A stretch of 12,118 nt of DNA from assembly GCA_903821255.1 (NCBI GenBank), contig CAIJKT010001129.1:1-12118 (forward strand), given 5' to 3'. The position numbers and the translations under genes were made by a program. The notes below the pieces were generated by a model. The model saw only the letters and a list, made by a program, of their open reading frames with translations, was not told the DNA's origin and did not search any database. This DNA is from an uncultured Lentisphaeria bacterium. Its GTDB lineage: Bacteria > Verrucomicrobiota > Lentisphaeria > Victivallales > Victivallaceae. Each line of letters opens with the position of its first letter. Positions within the stretch are counted from its first letter, which is position 1. Below, one piece after another: positions 1 through 7,500 of the stretch.

Positions 1-27
1 GCAAAATAATTAAGGAACTGCATATAC

Positions 28-219
28 ATGGGATATAAAGTGAAAATTCAAAAAGGCCAGCGTCCGACCAACCGCGCGTTCAAGGTGGTGATGCCCACCG
101 CCATCGCGGAAGCCGTCAGAATGGAGAAAGGCGAGGATTTCGAGTGGCTGATCGAAGACAAAAACACGCTGGTATTATCCAGGTGCAATAAACTGACGCT
201 CAGGGAAGCAAAGTTATGA
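28..219 (+). CDS. AbrB/MazE/SpoVT-like small DNA-binding protein
   Basis: This 63-residue protein has the compact beta-rich pattern of swapped-hairpin AbrB/MazE/SpoVT DNA-binding domains. A basic N-terminus (KVKIQKGQRPTNRAF) is followed by a hydrophobic strand with a conserved-looking P (VVMPTAIAEAV), then MEKGEDFEWLIEDKNTLVLSR, which matches the family's 'G-(D/E)-x-(V/L)-x-W' second half. Such proteins are either antitoxin/transcription factors or small accessory proteins encoded next to transposases. No toxin gene follows. The start at 28 is supported by AAGGA at 12-16, about 11 nt upstream. The TGA stop overlaps an ATG (ATGA at 216-219) that opens only a 14-codon stub, so any translationally coupled partner has been lost or was never there. 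What lies before position 1 is unknown. The fold is fairly clear; the role is not. Confidence 0.65.
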   Translation: MGYKVKIQKGQRPTNRAFKVVMPTAIAEAVRMEKGEDFEWLIEDKNTLVLSRCNKLTLREAKL

Positions 220-260
220 AATGGAGAATGCGTGAATTGATGTACCCGCAGTTGTCATAA
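216..260 (+). pseudogene. 14-codon stub translationally coupled to the AbrB-like gene
   Basis: An ATG at 216-218 overlaps the stop of the AbrB-like gene (ATGA) and reads MKWRMRELMYPQLS before TAA at 258-260. The ATGA overlap is typical of coupled two-gene units, including small AbrB-like genes placed in front of transposase genes. The reading frame then closes, so this may be the 5' scar of a lost or disrupted second gene. It may equally be a chance ATG. It is too short to be assigned to a family. Confidence 0.25.
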
Positions 261-269
261 TCGCCGGTA

Positions 270-298
270 TTGACGCAGCCGGGTGGTTCAAAGATATT
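270..298 (+). promoter_or_regulatory. candidate sigma70 promoter for the secreted glycosidase gene
   Basis: TTGACG at 270-275 (5 of 6 to consensus) and GATATT at 293-298 (4 of 6) are separated by 17 bp. Transcription would start near 305, directly before the palindrome at 309-332, which is the classic place for a repressor operator. The match is only moderate. An alternative -10 is the TATAAT at 319-324 inside the palindrome, but it lacks a recognisable -35. Confidence 0.35.
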
Positions 299-308
299 AA
301 TCAAACCA

Positions 309-332
309 TCGTTTCAATTATAATTGAAACGA
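309..332. promoter_or_regulatory. perfect 24-bp palindrome, probable operator
   Basis: The half-sites TCGTTTCAATTA and TAATTGAAACGA are exact reverse complements with no spacer, giving a 24-bp perfect dyad. The centre contains TATAAT (319-324) and its mirror on the other strand. The TTTCAAT/ATTGAAA half-sites resemble those bound by dimeric HTH repressors of sugar genes, such as LacI-type or GntR-type proteins; that assignment is inference. It lies about 155 bp upstream of the secreted glycosidase start. It has no U-rich tail, so a terminator role for the preceding gene is unlikely. The matching regulator is not in this window. Confidence 0.55.
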
Positions 333-337
333 AAAAC

Positions 338-382
338 AGGAGAGGAGGAGAGTTGCATTTAAAGCCAGGGGAGTTTATCTGA
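338..382 (+). other. purine-rich ribosome-binding-like tract with 9-codon TTG minigene
   Basis: The run AGGAGAGGAGGAGAG (338-352) is an unusually strong Shine-Dalgarno match in the leader of the secreted glycosidase gene. No ATG follows within translation distance. A TTG at 353-355 would open a 9-codon peptide ending at TGA 380-382, but the spacing of about 4 nt is short. It could be a leader peptide, a purine-rich mRNA stability element or a chance feature. Confidence 0.25.
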
Positions 383-470
383 AAAATCATTCATTAACGA
401 CTGAATCTGGAATGATTGCCCTGATGTCATCCGTCCGGCTTTTTCGGCATTCTGCACTAATCATTAAAAA

Positions 471-477
471 AAAGGAG
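471..477 (+). promoter_or_regulatory. ribosome binding site that fixes the start at 487
   Basis: AAAGGAG ends 9 nt before ATG 487 and is preceded by an A-rich stretch. The same frame is open further upstream to an ATG at 412. That start has no comparable site and would place about 25 extra residues in front of a normal signal peptide, so 487 is preferred. Confidence 0.85.
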
Positions 478-486
478 CGAAAGCAA

Positions 487-2613
487 ATGAAGACTGAATC
501 CGGTAAAAAAGCAATATGTCTCATCATAACATTGAGCGTGATACTGGGCTCAATGTTCATGTTCTCCCCGTCTGTTGAAGGCGGGACGATCAATCTGCCG
601 TACAAATATCCCCGCACCAATCCCAATCTGCTGAGCAATCCGGCTTTCAATGGCAGCACAAGCTGGGTGTTGAACTCAGGACCGGTATACCAAAGTGCCG
701 GGGGACACACCGCTGATGGTTCCGGCTGCATAAAATTCCCGGCAGGACAAGATACTTACTGCCAGTTGATATCAGAACTTATTTACAATTTTGAATACAA
801 TACCCCGTACACCATTTCATTTTATATGAAAACTCAGCATGAACCGGTTTATCTCCATGCCTGCCTGCACATGTATGACGTCAATGACGCCCGGACATAT
901 TCATATGACACCGGACGTCTTGCGGTCTCCACGACCGGGGAATGGCAGGAAGCGGTCTGCATTGTCAACATCACCGATCCGAATATAGTGAAAGTTAAAG
1001 TGGTGATTGAAGAAGTCAGTTCGGCTGCATATACCTCAGATTTTTTTGTTGATGATGTTTATTTCGGGAAAGCCATTTCCTTCGCGGAAGCGCCGGTTAC
1101 TTCGCGGCAGACGTTCAGCGGTTCCAAAGTAACCATTGACGAACTGGGCAACTGGCGGGTATATGAATCAGGGACATGGAAAGATTTTTTTCCGTTCGGG
1201 CTGCAGCCTTATCTTGGCAGAACCCAGACCGAATACAATTCTTTGTCAAATCAGGGTTTCAACAGTGTGTTCGGATTGCAGGATAAAAGCCAGATTCAGA
1301 TGGCGGCCAATGCCACCTCCAGCTATAATTCGATCGGTTTGCGTTCCGCGCTGCGTCTCAGCGCTTATGCCACGCCGGGCGATTCTTACTGGACGCTGAC
1401 CAGACTGGCCAGTATAATAAACGACGTCAATTCCTCGCTCAGTGAAAACCTGCTGGGCTATTACTGGGACAACGAGGGGAACTGGACCACCTGGAGTCCG
1501 CTCTGGTTTGACATGGTCAGCACAATCAGGAATAACGACAGTAATCATCCGATTTATATAAACAACGGCTATCCGGCGGTTCAGCGGCTGTTCAGCAAAC
1601 GCCTGAGCGATGTATGCGGCACTTATTACGGCCCGGCCGGGGCTGCGATGGAATCAGGCCCATATTGTTTTGATGTTCTGCAGTATCTGCAAAAACAGGA
1701 TATTCCGGCATCCATCAACCAGATAAATAATGTTGAAAATACATCTTACGGGATGCGGATGCGTATTTATTACGGCCTGATAAACGGCGCCAAAGGGTTT
1801 ATCTGGTGGGGAGACTCAGTGGCGCGCGCGGAAACTTGCTCGTGGTGGAACGATATTCAGTCTCTGCGCAGCGAAATAGACCGGATGCTGCTGGTCCTGA
1901 AACAGCCGCACTGGACAAGCTGGTCTGCGACCTGCTCCGACAGTTCGATTCTGTTCAATACCCGTGACTATCAGAGCAATGGTTATATGATCGTCATGAA
2001 TCCGGGCAGTTCATCAATCCAGGCGATCTTCACCCTGAGCGGATATGCTGCCGCAAAAGTATATAACTATTTCGACAACTCGCTGGTCGCTGCCGTTGCA
2101 AGCAATCAGTTTACGGTAACGCTGCCGGCGCATTCCACCGCGGTTTACCGCCTGATCCCGGAAATAATGGTAAACGGCGGCATGGAAACCGCCGGTTCTC
2201 CAATTGCCGGTTGGATTACGGACGGACCGGGAATTATCAGCAGGGATAGCACTAAATATTCCGGCACGTCCTCCTGCAAGATTGTCAACACCGCGATTAC
2301 CCAGGACACTTGCGTACTGCAGTATCTGCCCGCATTGAAGCCCGGCACGAATTACAGTTTCAGCGCGATGGTTAAATATGACAGCGTGGCGCGGGACACC
2401 TCAAGCGATTATAATGGAGTCATTGTTCAGCTTTATGCCGGAACAAATATGTTTTTCCCGCTGCCGGCGGAATCCGGGACCCGGGACTGGCATCCGGTTC
2501 AGCATTCATTTACCACGCCGTCAAACGGCACAACATGGTATGTGCGGCTGCGGCTGACTAAAGCTTCCGGAACGGTTTGGTTTGATAACGTGACGCTGCA
2601 GGAAGTTCCGTAG
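487..2613 (+). CDS. secreted glycoside hydrolase-like protein with two carbohydrate-binding-like domains
   Basis: This 708-residue protein has a signal peptide (basic MKTESGKK, hydrophobic core about 9-28, likely cleavage before TINLPYK near residue 34). Residues about 45-194 form a CBM4/9-like beta sandwich: they open with NPNLLSNPAFNGSTSW and close with the typical VDDVYFG strand. Residues about 205-475 look like a TIM-barrel glycosidase of the GH-A type. YYWDNEGNW places E330 after Asn, as in the acid/base strand, and E417 in NNVENTSYG is a candidate nucleophile ahead of GAKGFIWWGD. A small beta sandwich (about 479-557) follows, then a second CBM-like domain (about 561-708) ending WFDNVTLQE. 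It probably acts on a polysaccharide in the periplasm, at the surface or outside the cell. I cannot name the GH family or substrate; the catalytic assignment is inference. Start chosen by AAAGGAG at 471-477. The next gene, 120 bp downstream, is probably co-transcribed. Confidence 0.75.
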   Translation: MKTESGKKAICLIITLSVILGSMFMFSPSVEGGTINLPYKYPRTNPNLLSNPAFNGSTSWVLNSGPVYQSAGGHTADGSGCIKFPAGQDTYCQLISELIYNFEYNTPYTISFYMKTQHEPVYLHACLHMYDVNDARTYSYDTGRLAVSTTGEWQEAVCIVNITDPNIVKVKVVIEEVSSAAYTSDFFVDDVYFGKAISFAEAPVTSRQTFSGSKVTIDELGNWRVYESGTWKDFFPFGLQPYLGRTQTEYNSLSNQGFNSVFGLQDKSQIQMAANATSSYNSIGLRSALRLSAYATPGDSYWTLTRLASIINDVNSSLSENLLGYYWDNEGNWTTWSPLWFDMVSTIRNNDSNHPIYINNGYPAVQRLFSKRLSDVCGTYYGPAGAAMESGPYCFDVLQYLQKQDIPASINQINNVENTSYGMRMRIYYGLINGAKGFIWWGDSVARAETCSWWNDIQSLRSEIDRMLLVLKQPHWTSWSATCSDSSILFNTRDYQSNGYMIVMNPGSSSIQAIFTLSGYAAAKVYNYFDNSLVAAVASNQFTVTLPAHSTAVYRLIPEIMVNGGMETAGSPIAGWITDGPGIISRDSTKYSGTSSCKIVNTAITQDTCVLQYLPALKPGTNYSFSAMVKYDSVARDTSSDYNGVIVQLYAGTNMFFPLPAESGTRDWHPVQHSFTTPSNGTTWYVRLRLTKASGTVWFDNVTLQEVP

Positions 2614-2660
2614 GCTGTAAATACAGTCTGCTGGAAACCCTTTCAGCGCATAAAGCAATG

Positions 2661-2700
2661 CCGGTCCGCAATTTTTGAATAAGCAAAGATTGCGAACCGG
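2661..2700 (+). repeat. intercistronic inverted repeat (hairpin)
   Basis: CCGGTCCGCAAT (2661-2672) and ATTGCGAACCGG (2689-2700) pair over 12 positions with one mismatch, around a 16-nt loop. There is no T tract after the right arm, only an A/T mix, so a standard intrinsic terminator is unlikely. A transcript-stabilising or processing hairpin, or a weak attenuator between the two carbohydrate genes, fits better. Confidence 0.5.
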
Positions 2701-2733
2701 TAAATATATAAAAACAGAACGCATAGGAGTATT

Positions 2734-3942
2734 ATGCAGGACAAAGCAAAGATTTATGAGATGGCGGAAGCTGCCGCCATGTGGATGGTGAAGAATCAAA
2801 TCACAGACCGCCTTGACGCAAACCGCGGCCGGGTTCCGAAGTTCTACAACCCCGCGGACAACACAATCTCCTTCAGCCATAACTGGATGACCGGAGTTGC
2901 CTGCATGGGACTCCTCGCCTCATACAAGCGAACCGGCAAGCAGATATATCTTGAGGCGGCTGAACGCGCCGGGCGCTATATCGTTGCATTGCAGGTAATG
3001 GACCAGCGCGACGAGCGTTATTACGGCGTCATCCGTGAATTAACCCCTCAGTCGCTTGAGTATGCACCGCGCGATGCGACCAGTGCGGCATGGGCGCTGG
3101 TCTGGCTTTATGAAGCGACAAAGAATCCATTGTACCTTGACCGGGCCGTTTTGTTCGGCAACTGGCATCTCAGGAACGCCATGCATGACGGCTGGCCGCT
3201 TTACGCTCAATACATGGATCCGCAACTGGATAATTTTTATGCGAAAGGATCATTTCAATCCGGAACCGGACTGTTCTATTATGACCTGTTCATGGTATCG
3301 GGAGACCCGCGTTATATTGAATTCGGTTTGAAGCCCATTGCGGAAAATTACCGGGACCGTTTCTTTTATGACGACGGCATGGTGATTCTTGAAAGAGATA
3401 TTTTCACCTGGGACATAAAAGCCGCCGCGGCTCAGGATCTGGTGGCTGAAGACATGCACCTCTACAATGATGATTTCGGCGCCGCGATGCTGCAGAAAGC
3501 CGCGGAATTGTTCAAGGACGAAAGCTTCCGGGATCAGGCGAGAAAATATGCGCACTGGCTGGCTGTTCATCAGGATGCCGACGGCGGTTATTTGAACGGC
3601 AATGTTCCGGCGGGAGTGCCGGTATCAATGATGTATTTCCATGACCTGGGATGCTATTACAAGGACGATCTGCTGCTGCAGGCGCGGGACAAAGCGCTTC
3701 AGAAACTGGCGGCGACGCAGTTTTCCGGAACGGGGGACAAAGGGCTCGACGGCGCTTTCCAGGGGGAACCGTGCGAGGATTTATCAACCGCCGGAGGACG
3801 GTACATGAATATCAGGTCAACCGCGTATGCTTTGATGGCATTATGGAAAATAGAGAGCGATATGCCGGGAATCTGGCTTGGCGCTCATAATGAACCGTTC
3901 GTGGATCCTCTGAGAAAAGGATGTCATAAACTGGTCTGGTAA
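2734..3942 (+). CDS. (alpha/alpha)6-barrel, six-hairpin glycosidase-like protein
   Basis: This 402-residue protein lacks a signal peptide and is predicted to be cytoplasmic. It is built from repeated pairs of amphipathic helices, e.g. WMTGVACMGLLASYKRTG, YLEAAERAGRYIVALQ, DATSAAWALVWLYEATKN and FGAAMLQKAAELFKDESF. These are separated by loops rich in Trp, Tyr, Asp and His, as in six-hairpin glycosidase-like enzymes (GH88/GH105, GH127-like, AGE epimerases, glucuronyl C5-epimerase-like). The length fits a single barrel. The aromatic and acidic loops (HNWMTG, EYAPRDAT, DADGGYLNG) are candidate active-site segments, but I cannot name the catalytic residues or the family. The start at 2734 is supported by AGGAG at 2725-2729, with a rather short 4-nt spacing. 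It lies 120 bp after the secreted glycosidase, suggesting it processes oligosaccharide released outside. The fold is fairly confident; the activity is unknown. Confidence 0.65.
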   Translation: MQDKAKIYEMAEAAAMWMVKNQITDRLDANRGRVPKFYNPADNTISFSHNWMTGVACMGLLASYKRTGKQIYLEAAERAGRYIVALQVMDQRDERYYGVIRELTPQSLEYAPRDATSAAWALVWLYEATKNPLYLDRAVLFGNWHLRNAMHDGWPLYAQYMDPQLDNFYAKGSFQSGTGLFYYDLFMVSGDPRYIEFGLKPIAENYRDRFFYDDGMVILERDIFTWDIKAAAAQDLVAEDMHLYNDDFGAAMLQKAAELFKDESFRDQARKYAHWLAVHQDADGGYLNGNVPAGVPVSMMYFHDLGCYYKDDLLLQARDKALQKLAATQFSGTGDKGLDGAFQGEPCEDLSTAGGRYMNIRSTAYALMALWKIESDMPGIWLGAHNEPFVDPLRKGCHKLVW

Positions 3943-3965
3943 TTGTCCGATTGCCAAACAACCGT

Positions 3966-3995
3966 TTCCGCCAGGTGGAATCGCGCCTGGCGGAA
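3966..3995. terminator. GC-rich hairpin after the (alpha/alpha)6 gene, weak terminator candidate
   Basis: TTCCGCCAGG (3966-3975) and CCTGGCGGAA (3986-3995) are a perfect 10-bp inverted repeat around a 10-nt loop, starting 24 nt after the stop codon. Position and GC content suit a terminator, but there is no U tract on either side, so it would be a non-canonical or Rho-assisted end, or a 3' stability hairpin. Confidence 0.4.
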
Positions 3996-4099
3996 CTCGC
4001 AGGATCAGGACGATCTAAACCGCATCCCGGACGCCCCGCCAACAGCAGCAAATTCTTACCCGTTCCACTGAAAAAGCAAAGTTTTTTTTGAGTGAGGCC

Positions 4100-4128
4100 T
4101 TGACAATGCCGACAAGTGTCGTTATAAT
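4100..4128 (+). promoter_or_regulatory. consensus sigma70 promoter of the blaI-like/M56 operon
   Basis: TTGACA (4100-4105), a 17-bp spacer and TATAAT (4123-4128) give a full consensus promoter, the best in the window. Transcription should start near 4135. A T8 run at 4082-4089 lies where an UP element would sit. Such a strong promoter makes sense only if normally repressed, and the overlapping dyads provide for that. Confidence 0.9.
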
Positions 4129-4150
4129 TTATTATTAACGACAAATGTCG
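4110..4150. promoter_or_regulatory. two BlaI/MecI-type operator dyads
   Basis: CGACAAGTGTCG (4110-4121) lies between the -35 and -10 elements, and CGACAAATGTCG (4139-4150) lies just after the predicted transcription start. Both have CGACA/TGTCG half-sites around a 2-bp centre and their centres are 29 bp apart, close to three helical turns. BlaI/MecI repressors are known to bind related ACA/TGT dyads (half-site TACA/TGTA) at two sites over their own promoters. Binding of the repressor encoded next door is a well-supported inference, giving autoregulation of the operon. Confidence 0.85.
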
Positions 4151-4169
4151 GTATATGAGAGGAGAACTT

Positions 4170-4556
4170 ATGAAGAAAGCAGAACTGCCAAAGTTGACGC
4201 CGCCGGAATTCGAGATCATGGATGCGGTATGGCGCGCCGGAGAAGTTACCGCCACCGAAATCCTGAATTCGGTAAATGCCGGAAAATCCAAGAAATTGAA
4301 ACGGACCACGATTCAGGTGCAGGTGACCAGACTGGAGGAGAAAGGCTGGCTGACTCATCGTGAAGACGGCAATAAATTCCTGTTCAGCGCCACTGTGCCG
4401 CGCCGTGAGGCCTCGGCGGCAATCGTCCGCGACGTGAGCGAACGGGTGTTCGGCGGATCCTGCCTGGAGCTGGTGAAATCGCTGTTCTCCAGTTCTGATA
4501 TTTCACCGGAGGAAATCAAAAAACTGCGCGAATTCATAGATACCTACGAGGAGTAA
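4170..4556 (+). CDS. BlaI/MecI/CopY-family transcriptional repressor
   Basis: This 128-residue protein has the usual family length. It starts with a winged helix: LTPPEFEIMDAVWRAG, then EVTATEILNSV, then the recognition helix and wing KRTTIQVQVTRLEEKGWLTHRED. The C-terminal dimerisation helices include REASAAIVRDVSERVFGGS, LELVKSLFSSSDISPEEIKKLREFI. In known systems the dimer blocks transcription until it is inactivated after activation of the partner membrane protease. I do not see the Asn-Phe cleavage site known from staphylococcal BlaI, so the cut site here is unknown. The start at 4170 is preferred over ATG 4155 because GAGGAG (4159-4164) lies 5 nt before it. The stop is 4 nt from the next ATG, and that gene's ribosome site (GAGGAG, 4548-4553) is inside this coding region, so translation is probably coupled. 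Confidence 0.93.
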   Translation: MKKAELPKLTPPEFEIMDAVWRAGEVTATEILNSVNAGKSKKLKRTTIQVQVTRLEEKGWLTHREDGNKFLFSATVPRREASAAIVRDVSERVFGGSCLELVKSLFSSSDISPEEIKKLREFIDTYEE

Positions 4557-4560
4557 TAAC

Positions 4561-7500
4561 ATGATCTTTTTAGATTTGCTTGCAAACGGGAATCTGACCA
4601 GGCTGCTGGCGGATTTGGCCGGACAACTGCTGGCGGTTTCAATTACAGGAATCGTCATCGTAAAACTCCTCAGCGGGAAACCCGCGCCGGTCCGCAGCCT
4701 GGCCGCCGCCGGGGCGCTCGCCTCCATGCTCTGCTTATTTGTGCTCTCGGCCGCCTTTCATGCTTCCGATATTGCATGGTATAAAGCCGACATTTCCCGG
4801 TTTTCGCCCAAGCCGGCCGCTCTGCCGGCAATTCCCGCGAAACCCGCGCCGATGACGGAAGCGGTTATTCCCGCAATGCCGGAGAATGTGCCGCCATTGC
4901 CGGACATCGGAATGGAGAATGCCGTTACCGCGAAACCCGCGCTGACGGCGGCGATCAAAACCGCGCCGGCCAAAACCTTTCAGGTAAAAGCCATGCACTG
5001 CATCAATGCGCTGGGAATCCTCTGGGCGGGCGGCATTATTTTCATGCTGCTGAAGCTCGGTTACGGACTGGCCTTTATCCGGGGTTTCCGGTTCGGGTTG
5101 AACAGAATTCTGGATGCAGGAACAGCCAGTCTCCTGAAAACAACGGCGGCGGCGTTCAACAAGCAGCGCGTGCCGGAACTTTATACCTCGCCGAAAGTGG
5201 AATCCCCGGTCACCATCGGCCTGTTCAGCCCGATTGTGATCATTCCGGAAAAACTGTTCGCCACGCTGAGCGAAAATGAACTGAAAAGCATCCTGCTGCA
5301 CGAGCTGGCGCATATATACCATTACGATCACGTCATCGGCGTGTTAAAACGAATCGCCATTGCCGCCAACTGGTGGAATCCGCTGGCGTATGTCATCAGC
5401 GCGAAACACGCCGTGGCGCGCGAGGAAGTCGCCGACAACTATGTGCTGCGGGAACTTGCCCCCAAAGTGTATTCGGAATGTCTGGCCGGTCTGGCGGAGA
5501 AAATCTGCCTGATCAGCAGCTATCCCGCCGCCGCCGGCATGGCGGGCAATTATTCCAGCCTGGAACAGCGCGTCAGGAGCATATTGTCGAAAAAGCGGAA
5601 GCTGACCATGACCACCAGCATCAGCTTTAAGTTCATTACAGTCACCGTCTGCGGAGCGCTGGCGCTTTTCGCCGCCGGAGTCCAGGGCTGCATTTCGGAG
5701 CCGGAACCGGAGCTCACGCCGGAAAAGATCATTGCCGGAATGGCGGAAACCTATGCCAAATGCAAATCGTATCAGGATACCGGCACGGTAAAAATCGTAA
5801 CCTTTCAAAATAATGGAGAAAGTATTAGAGAACAGCCTTTTGCCACATCTTTTATTCGGCCTGACCAGTTCCGCTTCGAATATAAAGAAAAAGTGGACAG
5901 CTTTCTTAAAGAGAAACCGTGTTATATCGTCTGGCGCAAGGGGGATGAAGTATTGACCTGGTTTTTTGCCAGGCCTGATATTACAAAAGTGCAGTCGCTC
6001 AGTTCTGGAATAGCCGGCGCCACCGGCGTCTCCAGCGGCTCCGCACATACAATTCCGGCGCTGCTCCTGCCGGAAGTGGGGGGACGTAAATTATCCGACA
6101 TTAAAGAAGCAAAACTACTCGAAGACGGCATCTTTGATAATGTCAATTGTTTTCGCATTCAAGGAAAGTTTGTTATTTCACATGACAATGGCAAGGTGGT
6201 CCGTAAGCCCACCGTCATCTGGATTGACAAAAAGACTTTTCTTGTGCGAAGAATTGATGAAGAGACGGTGTTTAATTACTTCCGGAATGAAGAAACTACA
6301 ACATACTATCCAGTCATAAACAGCGACATCCCCGGCAAAATGCTGGATTTCGACCCGCCCGGCGGGAATGAAATGCTGAACCGGATTAAGCCGGCGGAAA
6401 AAGCGCCGGATTTGTCGCTGGACTCCGTCAAGGGCAATAGCCCGCCTGATGAAAAAGAGTCCAGGCGTCTTTACATGATCGGTCACAGTTTATCCGCAAA
6501 ACAGGCCGCGGAACTGGAACAGAAGTTATCAAAAAATCCGGATGATATAAGTACGATTGTCCTGCTGCTCAGCTATTGGGATTCCATATACCGCGGGGAC
6601 AATGCGGCACGACAGAAAAGGGAAAAATACATTTTATGGCTGATTGAGCATCATCCCGAGGTGTCAATTGCCGGAGCCAGTTGGGTGGACGGCAAATCCA
6701 AAGAGATGGCTGATGCGGTAAAAAAACTGTGGCTTGAACAGACCGGAAAAAATCCAAAAAATCCGCAGATTTTCTGGAATGCGGCGAACTGCATGTCCGA
6801 CATAGACAAAGCGCTGTCTGAACAACTGCTTGTAAAGGGTCAATCACTCGATCCGGAAAACCCGAAATGGGCGGAACGGCTGGGCAATCTTTATTTCTGG
6901 GGTAATCAGCCGGAGAAAGCGTTGAACGAGTATAAAAAAGTGTACTCCAAAACCACAGATACAATGAATAAAGTTTACGCTATTTCGCGCATGGCAAAAT
7001 CGGCGGTTGATTGCGGCAAACTCCAGGAAGCCGGAGAATATGCACAGGAAATGCAGCGACTGGCGAAAACGTATGGAAATAAAGATGAAAACTACGGAAA
7101 ATTGTTTTTCAACAGCAATCTTGTTCTGGGCAGAATCGCGCTGAAACAAGGCAGAGCCGACGAAGCCGGAAAGTATCTGCTGGAAGCGGGCAAAACGCCA
7201 GTTTCACTAAAAGACATGCCGGACTTTACGCTGGTGAAAGATCTGCTGGCCGCCGGCAAAAAGGATATTGTCCTCCAATTTTTCCAGTCCTGCGCACAAT
7301 TCTGGGACAAAACGCTCTGCGATGAATGGGTAAAGCAGATCAATGATGGCAAGACCCCCGATTTCAAATATAATCCGTGGGCCAATGTCAAAGTTAAAGA
7401 AGTAAAAAAAGATGCCGCCAAGCCTGAAGCCGCGACGAAGCCGGACTCTGAAACTAAAGCCGCGGGTTACCAGCTTTCCGGCACGATTCCGGCGGACTTT

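Noticed and set aside
236..379. Open frame of 48 codons without a start, reading AGIDAAGWFKDI and ending LHLKPGEFI, as a possible transposase remnant
   Set aside because: The length is within chance, no start codon or known family is recognisable, and the perfect palindrome and promoter-like boxes lie inside it.
412..486. Upstream ATG extending the secreted glycosidase by 25 residues
   Set aside because: It lacks a ribosome site, and the extension would sit in front of a complete signal peptide; AAAGGAG marks ATG 487.
4081..4090. T8 run as the tail of an intrinsic terminator for the upstream gene
   Set aside because: No GC-rich stem directly precedes it; the nearest hairpin (3966-3995) is over 80 nt away. 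An UP-element-like role for the promoter at 4100 fits better.
4155..4169. ATG 4155 as the start of the BlaI-like repressor
   Set aside because: Its first codons are the ribosome site (GAGGAG) of the better start at 4170, and it nearly abuts the downstream operator.
3812..4309. 165-codon minus-strand open frame across the blaI-like promoter
   Set aside because: It crosses the consensus promoter and operators and overlaps two well-supported genes; it shows no recognisable domain.
5344..6048. 234-codon minus-strand open frame
   Set aside because: It lies opposite the zinc protease and fourth membrane segment, whose coding is certain; composition is that of an antisense shadow.
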